Notes: a model not told the origin generated them from the letters alone. A stretch of 64,000 nucleotides of DNA from Polyporus tsugae (GCA_024305745.1 JAHRBS010000002.1:2108001-2172000), one strand, 5' to 3'. Positions 31,286-43,530 are shown, counted from the first letter of the stretch. A program made the numbers and translations.

Positions 31286-31848
31286 ATGACCTCCCTCTTC
31301 GGCGCCAGCAGGACTCCAACCAGTGCTCCCTCCTCTCCGGCAGGTAACCGCCTCGCGTCACTCATTTTACCCCCCGACCGCTCTGACGCGACCCACACCC
31401 AGAGGTCGCCGCTCGCCTCGAGTCCATCAAGAACTCAATTCGCAATGAACTTGCTCTCCAAAATGCACAAGAACTGATGAGCGTGAGCATCTCTTTGCCC
31501 AGGCCCTCTTCGTAACTCAACCTCCTTCCACGTGTAGAAACTTAATGACAACTGCTACGCAAAGTGCGTCCCAAAGCCTGGCACATCGCTTTCCAGCTCA
31601 GAAGAGGTATACACACACTCCTCGTCCGTTGATCCCATTGCTCAAGTATCCGACCTGCAGAAATGCCTCACCCAGTGTATGGACCGCTATCTCGAAGCCT
31701 GTACGTCTCTGCATCACATTAATTCTTCTTTGAGTCGCATGTTTTGTCTCTCTAAAACCTTACATCGTCTGCAGTCAATATCATTAGCAAGAGCTACGTG
31801 TCACGACTCAAGAAAGACAGGCTCGACCTTCAGACTCCTTCGCTATAG
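31286..31848 (+). CDS. TIM13: Mitochondrial small Tim chaperone Tim13
   Basis: A 106-residue intermembrane-space chaperone. In other fungi Tim13 forms a hexamer with Tim8 that escorts hydrophobic precursors such as Tim23. Exons are 31286-31343, 31403-31482, 31538-31606, 31661-31700 and 31775-31848 (321 nt). The hallmark twin CX3C motif is present (CYAKC and CLTQC), which forms two disulfides. The upstream helix (EVAARLESIKNSIRNEL) and the helix after the second motif are typical. There is no cleavable presequence, as expected for small Tims. It is convergent with UBA4, with 157 bp between stop codons. Confidence 0.95.
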
Positions 31849-32005
31849 ATCACATACTAGAACTACCCCGACCACCAGCCCGTCACATAATACATCCTAT
31901 AATGTCCCACTCCTTCCAATCCCTAAGTCTCACGGCTGTAGCTTCTGCTTCCCCATCCCGCCATGTAAGCCGATGCTTCCAGCGGTGAGTCCATTCGTTC
32001 GATAG

Positions 32006-33615
32006 CTAGTACACCGGGAAGTTCCCATCGACCTCCCGTGCCCATGCACGAAGTCCTCCCACCAGGTCCTTCGCCACTCCTGTCATCCCTTCATTGCGGA
32101 GCGCTGCGACTGCCAATTGCGAATCATTTCCCAAGCGGCAGACGACGTACAGCTCCCCTTCGCCGTCCCCGTCCCCCCCGCCACCCCAACGCGAGGGGTC
32201 CGCGAGCAGTTCCTTAATCGGGATGTCTGCACACCAACGCGAGATCAGCGAGGGAATTGTACGAATGGGTCTAGTGGCTCACTGATGGAGTCAGGGAGAT
32301 GACATATCCCAAACTCGGTACGTGGACGTACGTCCAACACCTGTGCTCTCCTTTGTCCATCGCCCAAAGCATGCTTCAACTCCTGCATTTCGGTCAGCTC
32401 AGCAGGAACTCCAGCGGTGATGTGGGCAACCCCGACCTTGGCGTATATACGATCGCCCGGCTTCCCACTTACCAGTCCCCTTGCCACCCAGTCTGGTCGC
32501 TCCCCGCCGCAAAGTGCGACGTAGTCCGTGTCTTCAATCCTATCCACTTTCTCCCCCGATCCGCATGCGGGACACGTCGCTCTCCGAGTACGCAGCTTAA
32601 TGCTCCGAAACGAGGGCATTGCCAGTGCCGAGTAAATGAGCAATGTTGGCTTTCCCTCTGCAGACCTGCACGTCGCAATCAATTTCCCAGAATTGTGTGG
32701 AGGGACGTACCGTGCAAACCTGTGATGAGCTTGATGGCCTCCAACGCCTGGAGGTTTCCAATGACACCAGTCACAGCTCCCAGTATCCCAAGCTCCTCGC
32801 ACGACCCCACCGTCTCGGGAGCCGGAGGCTTGGGAAATAAGCACCTAAAGCACGGACCTCTTTCTTGAGCATGAGTCGTGTCGAGGTCTCCCCGAAGCGG
32901 CAAATTGTAGACAGCGAGCTGCCCTTCAAATTTCTGAGCAGCACCGCTCACCAAGGGCTTCCGCAGGTGGACGGCGGTGTCCGATAGAAGGTAGCGGGTC
33001 GGAAGGTTGTCCGTGCAGTCCAGGATCAAGTCGTAGGGGGCAAGTAGTTCCATTGCGTTTGACGTGGATAACGCAGTTGCAATGGGGTTCACTTTGACGG
33101 TAGAATTCAACCTGGGATGCGTAGAACATGTTAACACGGAGATGGAGATTTGGGAGGGAATGCGGGAAGCTTCCTCACTGCTTGATAGCTTCTGCAGCGG
33201 AAAGCACTTTGGGAATGCCGACTCTGGATTCGGTGTGCAAGACTTGGCGCTGTAAGTTTGAAATCTCGACCTTGTCATGGTCGATGATTCCGATGGTTCC
33301 TGCATCCCAATCAAACAACAGACGTCAGACCAGTCCTGTTACTGGAATGCAGATGTGCTGACTCACCAATTCCTGCAGCGGCGAGATACTGGAGAGCAGG
33401 ACATCCGAGGCCGCCTGCCCCGACGATTACTACGGAAGCCTGAGAGAGCTTTATTTGACCTAAATATGGGCTGATATTCGGTCCCGTGTGCATAACAAGG
33501 AAAATACTCCACACATGCCTTGGAGGCCAAATCCATCGAGGATCATCTGGCGCCCATACCGACGGTAGTCGTCGAGAGGGAGTTGTGGCTGAGGCTCGAC
33601 CGATGAAGCAGCCAT
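32006..33615 (-). CDS. UBA4: E1-like URM1-activating enzyme / sulfurtransferase (UBA4, MOCS3)
   Basis: A 435-residue enzyme that adenylates and thiocarboxylates Urm1 for tRNA wobble-uridine thiolation and urmylation. Exons (gene order): 33519-33615, 33367-33459, 33179-33299, 32711-33111, 32283-32657, 32006-32226; total 1308 nt. The N-terminal ThiF/MoeB fold contains [12 protein letters not shown] and the catalytic-region ILDCTDN. CxxC pairs (CFRC, CPAC) bind zinc, and SCEELGILG holds the likely thioester cysteine. The C-terminal rhodanese domain ([10 protein letters not shown]) has active-site cysteine CRLGND. Intron 1 starts with GC rather than GT. An in-frame ATG at 33738 would add 41 unconserved residues; I prefer 33615. 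Confidence 0.93.
33460..33518 (-). other. GC-AG intron in UBA4
   Basis: The donor reads CAAG|GCATGT and the acceptor TTTAG|GT. Joining at these sites restores GFGLQG-QIKLSQ, the expected family sequence. No GT donor nearby keeps the frame. Confidence 0.7.
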
Positions 33616-33991
33616 GCGCGAAGTCCGTCGTGAATGGGGGGAGGAGACACAGCTTTCTGTAACAAGCGGTCCATAGCGACGCGGAGGACGATATCCGGCG
33701 AGGGATGGTGTACTGGCTGAGCGCTGAGCGCTGAGCACTGGCGGTCAAATTCGGAGAAAGCGCCTTAGACGCGCCTTCAAATTCGCCTCGTCTCTACTCC
33801 AGACTTAGTTGCAGACCGCCAGCTACAGACCGCTCTTCCGTGTCCTGCCGCCTCCTATACGTCCCTTCTCCCTTTCTCACAGCATCCCGCCGTCAATCTA
33901 CCGCACAGAACGGTTCTATCCGCCACTCTCCTCCGCCACTCGGCACCTCAACAGTCCCAGCCTACCCTTAGCTTCAGGACGCAAGTGAACA
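33616..33991. promoter_or_regulatory. Shared divergent promoter, UBA4 and APC10
   Basis: 376 bp between divergent start codons. It contains pyrimidine-rich tracts before APC10 (around 33865-33900), common near fungal transcription starts. No specific factor site can be claimed. Confidence 0.4.
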
Positions 33992-34995
33992 ATGGCGAGC
34001 GCGAGCGCTGCAGCCCCGGCTGTCGGAAGCGGTCCTCCTATACCTGGCGCACCCGTAGTGGCTCGCAGACGGCTTCCAGTCGTAGGGGCTAACGGGTCAG
34101 TTCTCCCCTCCGTCGGCGATGGTGCGCCTATAATGCATCCAGGTCCGCCTCCTTCACATTAATAGCTTTTACCACTATCCCTAACAAGTTCCCTTGGTGC
34201 AGGTAAGCTCCCGCCGCGCCTCCCGTGGCCTGACATTGGGCACCTCGCCAAGTGGTCCGTATCCTCATACAAATTCGGTTTCGGAGCGGAATGTCTGATC
34301 GACGAGGACCCTGATACTTTCTGGCAGTACGCCTCACATACTCTCCTTGTTTCCTGCTCGCCTTATGCTCTCTCTCTCTCTCTCACACACACAGTTCGGA
34401 TGGCCCACAACCACACTTCATCACCGTCGAGTTTCCGCGCAAGGTAGCCATCCAAGTGCGCACATACCCTTCCTCCATGCCCGTCATGCATGCTCATGCA
34501 TTGGCCGTCCGTCCACAGAAAATATCCATGTATCTCAGCTTTCCCCTGGACGATTCTTATACCCCTGCGACGATCGCCGTGCGCGCCGGTACTGGTCTCG
34601 TAGATCTTCAGGACGTTCGCATTATGTCGGTCGAGAAACCTGATGGATGGATAACTTTCGACGTTTGCATGGAGCCAAACGAGGACGGGGACGGATTGTA
34701 AGTTGTTGCGGCTCCGTCTATGGTCGCCATATTCATACACAGCACGGGCTTTTAGCAAACACATCGATGCCTACGTCATTCAGGTCATCGTCATCGCAAA
34801 CCACATGAACGGCAAGGACACCCATGTGCGGGGACTCAAGATTCTAGGGCCTGTGGAGTGCGCCATTTCCACTTATGTCTGCGCAATAACTAGTGTTGAC
34901 ATAGCTGTCACTGTTGCAGGACAAAGCTGAAAGCCTATGAAGAGCCATTCCCGTTCGTGTCACCGCGGTTCAAGATGTACGAGTGCATTCGATAA
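33992..34995 (+). CDS. APC10: Anaphase-promoting complex subunit 10 (Doc1)
   Basis: A 223-residue APC/C subunit that, with the co-activator, binds D-box degrons and promotes processive ubiquitination of cyclins and securin. Exons are 33992-34121, 34203-34326, 34395-34455, 34519-34697, 34756-34857 and 34920-34995 (672 nt). The DOC domain is a jelly roll. Conserved blocks are DIGHLAKWSVSS, SDGPQPHFITVEFPRK, YLSFPLDDSYTPATI, the ligand-binding-loop region ANHMNGKDTHVRGLKI, and a C-terminal tail ending YECIR. The usual C-terminal Ile-Arg that docks on Cdc27/APC3 is present as the last two residues. The N-terminal 35 residues are low-complexity. Confidence 0.94.
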
Positions 34996-35356
34996 GGAGA
35001 CGTCGGGATTTATTCTAGTATCGCGGCGTAGTGTCGTTGTTGTATGTCTGAGTAAACTCGAGGATAGTTGTATGATAGCATGAGAATAAGTAATACCACA
35101 CGGTCGCATTAACCCGTTCGAGTTTCTCGACTTTTGTCAGGCTGAGGAGGCTCGCCTTGAGCTGATGTCAATGCCGTAATTACTAAATTAGGGACAGAGC
35201 GCTTAGGCTCTGCGCTAATAGCTATAGCTAGCCACTGGTAGCCACAGCTGAGTCGCGTCTGCGACGCGACCACCTCACTCATCTCCTACCGACGCGTACG
35301 ACAACGGCGCGGACTTTGGCTCAATCCGTCTGGGTCCCTGGTACTCTCATCCCACC

Positions 35357-36195
35357 ATGTCAACGACAAACGGTGAAGCTGGGCAGCCTGGGCCCCTAGT
35401 GGCACACGAAATCAGGATCACAAGCCACGGGAAGATCAAAAATTGGGTGACGTTCGCGTTGGCGCACTTCGAGGTGCGTATGCCTAGTTGTCAATGTCGC
35501 GCATATGCTAACCGTGAGGTGATAGCACAGAAGTACGAGGACAGACCTTTAGTGCTACACACCCTCCCCGCATCAGAGGGCAAGGCTCCTGGCGGCGAGA
35601 GCGAAAAGCAGCAAGGTGCACCTCCTCATCCAGCTGAGAGCGGAAAGCCAGACTGTGCTGAGAAGGGAGCAAAAGACAACCGATTGCATACGTCGATGGC
35701 CAACATTCCCCGGCTGGTCTCGGTCGTGGAGATCATCAAGCGAGAATATGTCAAAACACTCGACCCGGCACTAGCACAGGCAGGGTCGCTATCTGGACTG
35801 CACCAGTACAACGAGATTGGGGACTTGGAAGAGCACGGGCTTGTTGAGGGCACGGGGAACGAAGAGCAGGACAGGATACAGTCACTTGCGCACGCGCTAC
35901 AGGGACGGAATCAGTGCGTATGGCTTGCTCTTTCTTGATTCGCATATATCTTATGCCTCGTGCACGTTGCAGCTTGAAGCAGAAGAAGATTGCGTTCATG
36001 CGGGTCAGCCTCTGTCGAAAGGAGGTCCCCGAGCTGGTGCGCAAGGGTGCTACGTGCGTGTGTCTTGGTTTCAGTGCAGCTGCTCCCTTGACTGAGCCCT
36101 GCGGCAGGTACCAGCAGCCGGCCGTTCGGAAACTGAGCAAGTCGACGCGAGCACGGCTCAAGAAGAGGTTGAGGAAGGCCGACTGTGGTAGTTAG
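35357..36195 (+). CDS. Alba-fold nucleic-acid-binding protein
   Basis: A 222-residue protein. Exons are 35357-35473, 35531-35913, 35973-36053 and 36108-36195 (669 nt). The start of an Alba domain is clear (HEIRITSHGKIKNWVTFALAHFE) and its second half follows after an insert (ANIPRLVSVVEIIKRE ... GLHQYNEIGDLEE). Between them lies a charged, probably disordered insert of roughly 50 residues. The C-terminus is basic (STRARLKKRLRK), fitting RNA or DNA binding. Alba-family proteins in eukaryotes include RNase P/MRP subunits (Pop6/Rpp25, Pop7/Rpp20) and RNA-binding Alba proteins. I cannot tell which this is, so no symbol is given. Confidence 0.75.
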
Positions 36196-36549
36196 GCTGT
36201 AAAACGTGTTTGAATACGAGATATATTTAAGTATATTCTAAGGGGGGATAAGTCTGGGATAAGCCATATATGGGTTGTTGTGTTTGTTGATCGCAAACAA
36301 ACAAACGAGGCTGGGTCCACGGCGGTTGGACGCGGGACTCTCGCCGCCGTCGTCGACATCGTCCTCGCCCGTCACCACCCCCGCCCGCCGTCCCTTCCCT
36401 TCCGCAACCCCTCGTCCACCGCCTGCTGTTGTGCCCCAGCCTGCAACGCTCGTCTGAGCACCCCGTCGAGCTCTCTGTCGCCCCCACGATCGGCTCTCTC
36501 GTGGTTGATCTCCGGCGTGCTCTAAAAAGGTCGGACGCCTGTGCCTCCG

Positions 36550-39500
36550 ATGCCTCGACGCACCGCGACTCCCGCCACACCCGCGCCCCCCGCATCCTTG
36601 CCCCCTCCCCCCCGCGACCTCGCAGCTCTCGCCCAGCAGGACCCACTCTGGGCCGCCAACCTCCACATTCTCCGCCGCCATTGGAAATGGGCCAACCTCT
36701 CCCAGTTCTTCTCCACCTTCGCCCCCCTCCTCGCCATGCCCGACGTCTTCCTCTCCGTAAGTACCCTTCTTTTCTCATCTCCACTGACCCTCATCCACGC
36801 GTCATTTCATCACCCCTTGCCCTCTCAACCCCTCCGGCACCTTCTGACGCGCTCCCCACCATCCCAGGACGTTGAAGACGACCTCGCACGGGGCACCAAT
36901 CTCTATCTCCCCCGTATCATGCATCGCCTTCTCTATACACTCTCCCAGGACCGCAAATTGAAGTCAGTCCCCCTCCAACTCACCCAGCGCTTACTCCCTA
37001 ACCTCCTTCCCTCTCTCCAGCATCGACAACTGGCAATCCGCCCTTCGTCGACAGTACCTCCGTCGAGACCCGCCTGCCAACCCTATCGGTCCTGAGCCCA
37101 AGGCCCCCTCCCGTGAGTCCTCCGTCTCTCCCTCCGAGAATGACGAGGAGGAAGCAAAGGAGGCCGTCGCCGATCCCCAATCCCATCCTGCGGACCGTTC
37201 CATGGACACCGACCGAGTCCAGAATGAAGATCACGATGCTATCGTGTCTGCTGCCAAAGATGAAGATGCGGAATCCTGTTTAGGGACGAAAGCTGAACAG
37301 GGGGAGGAGGAGGTGAAGGTTCCCAAGAAGGAGAACGACGATCAATCCGTTGAACATCCCAAGGCCGAGGAAGAGGAAGAGAGCAAAGATTGGCTTGACC
37401 TTCCCATGTTGGAGAAACTCGACTCGCTCCATCTTCTCACCGAGTGGCAGTTCCAGAACCCCTACAGGCTGCGACAGTTGATGAAGGACGACGACGATGG
37501 CGCCAACTGGGTATGTCCCATCTCTGCGCTCTCGAGATTGCTCCATAATTCAACAAACTCTATCCCTATAGCGCATTGAACCAATCGGCTATGATGCAAA
37601 GACCAATGCGTACTGGTTGATCGGTCGTGCGTCCTTGATTCAGATCCCCGTTTCCAAACTTGTTCATCTGTGGACTTTATTTTAGCTGACCGCCTTTGGA
37701 TTCAACGCGTTCCACCCAAGCCTCCACGCAGTCGCAACCTCAAACGCAAGCGTCCTGCCGCAACACCCAAGAAACGCGCCAAGGTCTCGGAGCCCTCATC
37801 CGACGAAGACGACGAAGAGCCCGTTACTCGTTCCAAGCGATCTCATACCCAGTCCCAGTCCAAAGCATCGGCCTCGCGGTCTCACACGCAACCCCAGACG
37901 AACGGTCGCGCGATACGTGCCTCTCGTCGCGCCGGAAGGTCATCGGGGCCCGACACCGACGTCATCTCCACCGGCAAGAGCACGCGCGCCGCCAAGGTTC
38001 GAGCGAACAAGAAACTGGACCTCCAGGCGAAGGAACTCGCTGAGTTCCAACGTCAGACGGCCGCCCTTGAACGCTCAAGTCCGCGCAAGTCTGCCCGCGT
38101 CCCCACCAGTCCCGCGAAGCGTGCGCTGGGCACTCGTGTGAGTGCCCGTTTACGGCACGCGGTTAAGGCGGAGAATGGCGATGACAGCGACGATGAGTGG
38201 CAGCAGGTCCCCAACGAATGGCTCCAAGAGTCTGCTTCCCCTGCGAGGCGTACAAGAACACGCACGCGGAGCAGTCGAGGCAAGGCACGCCAGGAGCCGG
38301 AGGACGACGAGGCCGAGGGGTCAGAAGACGACGCTAAGGGGTCGGAACCCGAAGTGGAGCAACAGCAGGCTGAGGAAGAGGTAGGAGCCGCGGAGGATGT
38401 AGAGAAGGCTGACGAGGAAGAGCAGAAGGATGAAGAGGGAGAGGAGGCGGAAGGGCAGGATGCCGACGGAGTCGCAGACGACAGTGCTCTCCTCCAGAAA
38501 GCCGGGCTAGAGAGCGGTAGCATTAGCGACCTCACCGACCTTTCTGACCAGGAAGAGCCTGAAGCTGTTGAGGAGGACACCTCCAAGACGCGACGGCGGG
38601 GTGCTCGTAAGGCAGCTGTAGGCGTCAGGAGATCTGACAGGCGTGGCCGCCAACCGAACGGGCCCAAACAGCAAGAACCACCTGCTACGAACGAGGCCGG
38701 ACAGGAATTGGAAGAGGAGCAGGACATTGAGCCGCCCACTCCACCATTACCCCCAGACTTCGTCGAGTGGGAAGCGGTACGGCTAGTCCTGATGCCATAC
38801 ATATTGTGCGTACTAACAGATTGCGCTACTCGAATTTAACAGATTGCAGTCACGCTTACTGAATGGGAGCACGTTGCTGATCCATTCGAGAAGGCGACAC
38901 ATTATCTCGAGAAGGCGCTGTACAAGATGCTCACTCAGAACATCATCCCGATCGTTACGGCAGATCTCAGGGTACGTCCCTAGCGTTCTATACTATCCTA
39001 TAATCTCTCACCTTGCGCATTGTGTCTCATCAGGAAGCGGAGAAGAGACGGCGCATGGAGGAGGCTGTCGTTCACCGCAAGCGTTCCTCCCGTATAGCGA
39101 TCAAGGAAAGCGAGAAAGAAGAGGCACGTCTAGCCGCGAAGAAGAATGCGGAGGAAGAAGACAAGCTGGCACGCACGCGACGCCAGGAGGCTCGACGGAA
39201 GAAGGAAGAGGCGGAGCGAGCCAAGCGCGAACGTACACGCGACGAACGGGCAAAGGAGCGCGACGCACGCGAGGCAAGGGCACGAGCGAAAGCCGAGCGT
39301 CAGGAACGGCACGTAAAGTCTAAGTCAAAGTTTGAGATTCATCGAACTGATACGATGACGCAATGGTGTAGGGAGGAGGCTGCGGCTGTTAGATCCACGG
39401 CAACACCGTCGGTCAATGGCACTGGTCCATCGAGCTCTGTGCTGCCCAGCCGCGTTGTTACTCCTAACGGTGTGCGGACGCCCGACTGGATCCTCGACTG

Positions 39501-40565
39501 CGAAATATGTCATAAGCAAGGTTTGAACGTGGTAGGTGCTATCTGCTCCGCTACATACACCAAAATTCAAATGATTTGTAGGACGATGGACTACCCATGG
39601 TCTCTTGTGGCTCCTGCAACCGTTGGCAGCATATCGCATGCCATGACTTGATCGACCAACGGGCGGGTCGCCCCAGACGTGATTGGGAACAGCAACAGTT
39701 CTTCTGTGGACGCTGCCGCCAACGCGTTGTCAACGGCGGCTCATATGGTAGCCACGGAGTCCAAGGTTACCCTACCCACCAACAGCAGTATGCATGGCAA
39801 GGTAGTCGAGGTTCTATCCACCTGCAGAAACCTGGTGGCAGCGACGCCTACGCACAGTCCGACCCGCGTTATGGGCACCGGTCCTCCGTCGAGAATGGTA
39901 TTGGCTATCCACAACAACAGTACACGTCGAACAACTCCCCCCCAGTCCCCTATGCAAGGTCATATCCAAGCGCTGGAATGTCCTTCAACCATTACCAGCC
40001 TGACCAGCGAGGGTTGTCTCGTGCCGCTCCCGTCACGGCTCAGGGGTCGTGGAGTGGCAGTAGTAACGGCTATGGTGCGGCGACTGAGCAGATGTCGGGA
40101 CGCATGCAATCATCGCACTTTGTGCCTCAGTATCCGCATAACGGCGGTGTATACGCCAGCAATCGCATACCGTCCGCGTACCCGGTATGTCGTTGTTGAC
40201 TGACTTGTAATGTTGCGCCGCTGACGACAGCTTGTCAGAACCATTCTGCCTCCTCGAGTCTGCCTCAGTTCAACGGGTTGCACGAACCTGTAGGATCGAT
40301 GTCGACTTCCCGCTGGCAATCGTCAACGTCAAACGGATACCATCCCACGAATCACCACGCTGTGCAGGAAGCGGCGCAGTCGCTTGCTTTCATGCACGAT
40401 GGAAACAGCCGGTATAACAGCAATGGCTCAGGCTCAGGCTGGCCTGGGCAGTCGTCTTCGTACGGGCAACGCTCACCGACATCCTCTCAAGGACATCACT
40501 CATACCCTCACATTCAGGCACCCCCGACCAACATAGATCCTCTCACAGGCCAACCTTTCCGTTGA
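36550..40565 (+). CDS. DDT/WHIM and PHD-finger chromatin protein (RSF1/CECR2-like)
   Basis: A 1164-residue nuclear protein. Exons: 36550-36756, 36868-36962, 37021-37510, 37572-37626, 37686-38776, 38843-38971, 39034-39531, 39582-40184, 40239-40565 (3495 nt). The N-terminal helical region matches DDT (HWKWANLSQFFSTFAPLL). A WHIM-like block follows (LLTEWQFQNPYRLRQLM ... RIEPIGYDAKTNAYWLIG.DRLWIQR), typical of proteins that partner ISWI-type remodellers. Next are long basic and acidic disordered tracts, a charged coiled-coil-like segment (39034-39320), and a PHD finger (CEICHKQG...CGSCNRWQHIACHD...FFCGRC) split by intron 7. The Gln/Ser/Tyr-rich C-terminus is disordered. PHD fingers commonly read histone H3 tails. 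It is probably a chromatin-remodelling accessory subunit; the exact orthologue is uncertain. Confidence 0.85.
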
Positions 40566-41048
40566 GTCGCCATAGGACGGCTCAGTGGTAGGGTTTCTAC
40601 ACAGGTTGATCGTGACCAGGACTCTGATCGATGTACCGGCGGAACCCTCGTTGACGCAGCATGCGATCTGTGGACTTGTGTGATCGGCCGGCATCTCCTT
40701 CGTACATAGCATCTGTCGTAATTGTCATTGTCTTTGCAGCTCTGCGATCTTGGGCAGCGGATGGAACTGTAGATTTAGCTTCCGGCATGACGTTGTTTGT
40801 AATGTCGCACTTTGTGTTAATATACTAGAGATTACTCTAAGTTCGTCCTTGCAAAGAGTGCCGAGCGGCCCTCACGTTAAGAATGGTTGTATTGAAGTGA
40901 CCTGTCACAATCCACCGGGCCGGGACGAACGAAGATGTACGCGTAACTTGGTTGGGAGGGACTCAGGCAGGCTCAGGCAGCTGGGACTCTGGGAGTGTAC
41001 GACCACCATCTCACATCTCATCCCTCCTCCTTGTCCCCGTCCCAACCA
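40566..41048. other. Intergenic, DDT/PHD gene to UBX gene
   Basis: 483 bp with no supported gene. It should hold the 3' end of the upstream gene and the promoter of the UBX gene. Confidence 0.4.
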
Positions 41049-42163
41049 ATGCCCGAATCCGAAGTTGCGCATTCCATTGCGCCAACACCGTCTACCAGCG
41101 CACAGGAAGCCGCCTCAGTGGAACCCGCGAAGCCGTCCTTCAGGTACTTTCGTGCCCCAACCTCTGCTCAACAGCCTCGCGGTACGTCTCCTCCCCAATC
41201 TCCACAAAATGTACCCCTTCTTCTTATTATCTGCGGATGGGACAAACCTTTCTTTGTTGTGCTGCTCTTCCTGTTCTCAATGCTCCCGATGAGCAGTTGA
41301 GCTTCCCGATTCCTACTTTGATGCCACCACCTCCGACATCCATGCCCAGCAAGCCTCCCTCACCGCACGAAGTAACGCGCTTCAGAATGCCCCCCTAAGG
41401 ACAGCTGCGGTGCGCGAGGCAGAGGACAAGAAGAGGAGAGCACGCTGGCCACAGGTGCGCCTCCCTTTGTCCCTCTTCCTGCCTTAGCTCTGTCCTCAAC
41501 AACCCTTGCACGCTGGCTAGACGACCATCAGGGTACGCTTCCCCGATCGCACAGCGCTTGAGAAGACCTTCCCGTCGACGGACAAGATCAAGTCCGTATA
41601 CGCCTTGGTCCGCGGCTCCCTCAGAGAGGACGTCAAGCCGATCAAGTTTGTACTATGTGAGCTGCTCTTGCTGCGTCATTCGGTTTACCCCCGGAAGCCT
41701 TATGCATATTGCGGAGAAGACCAGTCCCCTCCCAAACGCGAATACAAAGTCTCGGACCCCGCCGTCCGCAACCTCTCGCTTGCCGAGCTAGACTTCGCGC
41801 CATCGTCCTTGCTGATGCTCCAATTCGAGGATGCGAGCCTGAATCGTACGTCGCAAATCGAGTCACCTCCCTCCTGATCCGTCAATAGCTTGATCACTCT
41901 ACAGACCAGGACGTCTCTGCGCCCCTCGATGCATCTGTCCTGGCAGTCATCGAAGACTACCCTGTGCCTAGAACTTTCGAAGATGCTCCTACCAAACACG
42001 ACACGCCCGATAGCAGCAAACCTCGCAGTACCTTCACGTTCGGGAAGAAGGATGAGAACGGAGAGCGCAAGCTCCCGAAGTGGCTGAAGCTTGGACCCAG
42101 TACGCACGCTTCATTTGACCCGGTTATGCTCTCCTCACGAGCTCATAACCCGTCTCAGAATAG
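41049..42163 (+). CDS. UBX-domain protein, Ubx4/TUG-like Cdc48 cofactor
   Basis: A 250-residue protein. Exons: 41049-41181, 41297-41454, 41521-41656, 41720-41845, 41905-42099, 42159-42163 (753 nt; the last exon encodes only the end of a Lys codon and the stop). The UBX domain is recognisable (TTIRVRFPDRTALEKTFPST ... YALVRGSL ... FVLYQ). It is followed by the KREYKVSDP..NLSLAELDFAPSSLLMLQF block and a C-terminal ...PKWLKLGPK tail, as in yeast Ubx4 and mammalian ASPSCR1/TUG. The family binds p97/Cdc48 and tunes its hexamer and substrate delivery. No N-terminal ubiquitin-like TUG domain is seen upstream, so this looks like the short form. Confidence 0.85.
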
Positions 42164-42303
42164 ACCGCTTGGAGGCACACAGTGGCGCGATTTCTTCGCA
42201 TTGTATGTACACTACTAGGTCTACAATTACACCGTCGGATCTTCTCATATACCAGGACAAACTTCGTATGCTTCGTCCCCGCGCAAACGTTACTGCTACA
42301 GCC

Positions 42304-43530
42304 TTACAGCTTGTGCACATCGCTCTTCGTCAGCGCATTGTCCCACAAAAACCTCACCGCCTCCTTAACCATCGCCGGCGAACATGCATGGCCAATTCCA
42401 GGCTCCACGAAGACCTCCTTGATCCCGCCTTCTTCCTCCCCGATGTTCAGCTTCTCTACGAAGGCTTGCGATGCCGTCCATGGAACAAGCATGTCCTCCT
42501 TGCCGGACAAGACCAAGATCTTCTTGCCGCGGAAGGGATTGGTCTTATTAGAGGCGGCATATGGCACATTGGCGGGGTCGTGCCGCTTCAGGTACTCGAG
42601 GAACGACTTGGGGAAGTATGGAGGCTCAATCGGCACAGAGGACTCTTCCGCGCGACTGGACATCAGTGCGAAATAATCGGGGCATCCTGGTACTTACCCT
42701 GTCAGAAAATATATGTTGGGTTATTGTTTGGCACTGACCGATGATCGGGATGCCCAATCGGATCCTGGGCTCTACAGAATAGCGGAATGAGACTTATGCG
42801 GTCAGTGAAAGTGGGAGTGGAGATCTTCACCGTCCTTGAGGATGATCCAAGTCGAATGACCGCCAAGGCTGATTCCAGAGATTAACCACTGAGAGATAAT
42901 GCGCTCCTCGTTGGGGAATAGGTAGGACGGGAGGAAGTCGATCAGGAAAGACACGTCGAAGGAAGCTCCGGCTGATCCAATCCCCGTTAGTTGCGTGGTA
43001 TGGTATGCCAGTGAGGAACTACACGCTAGCGGCCAGGATACGTACTCTGAATAGCATACATGTCGATGCTAAGGCAACCCTTAACCGTCAGCTCGTCTCC
43101 CTTCAGGCATCCAAATCAAGGGCTTACGCGTGACGAATATTGGACTTGTTTGGATCCTTACTCCATGCCTGGTTTGCCTGACTGTCGACCAACCGCGACC
43201 CGTGGTTCCTCTGGTCCTGTATGCATGTCCCACATCAACTTCAGAGGGACACCCGGTGCGAACCACACTCACGAACGTAACGACCCACAAATCATGTGCC
43301 TCCTTGCCCGCCTGGTCAGGGTCGCTCCTCCGTGCGCTCACTTCATCCAGGAACGCCTTTGCCACGAGCTCAATGTGGTCTGCGCGGCTCATCCTACCGT
43401 GGAGTAGGAAGAGGATCGCGACCGGCTTCGGGGATGCGTACAATGCGTTCTCGCGGCCCGCCGAGTCCGCGCCGTCCAGAGCGAAGACGTTGAGCGTTAT
43501 GCCCGCGATGACGATGGTGCGCTTCGACAT
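42304..43530 (-). CDS. Alpha/beta hydrolase
   Basis: A 308-residue hydrolase. Exons (gene order): 43273-43530, 43128-43216, 43046-43068, 42831-42971, 42739-42771, 42304-42686 (927 nt). The fold is clear: an oxyanion-strand motif (FLLHGR), DQRNHGSR after strand 4, the nucleophile elbow GISLGGHS (GxSxG), an acid-bearing strand (LVLSGKEDMLVPW), and a late histidine (GIGHACSP). There is no signal peptide or membrane anchor, so it is probably cytosolic. Related fungal proteins are annotated only as hydrolases or esterases; the substrate cannot be read from the sequence. Its stop codon is 140 bp from that of the convergent UBX gene. Confidence 0.88.

Noticed and set aside
32500..32560. A 39-nt in-frame intron before the rhodanese domain of UBA4 (near 32395-32435)
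   Set aside because: GT and AG occur in frame, but 39 nt is shorter than every other intron here and removing it is not required by the family alignment. I kept it as exon.
33616..33738. Longer UBA4 N-terminus from the ATG at 33738
   Set aside because: The extra 41 residues look like unselected sequence (Ser/Arg-rich), and the ATG at 33615 is at the usual distance from the [11 protein letters not shown] motif.
34096..34202. First APC10 intron with donor at 34096 (GTCAGT)
   Set aside because: That donor shifts the frame into a stop. Using the donor at 34122 (GATG|GTGCGC) with the acceptor at 34202 restores GDGKLPPRLPW and makes the total CDS divisible by three.
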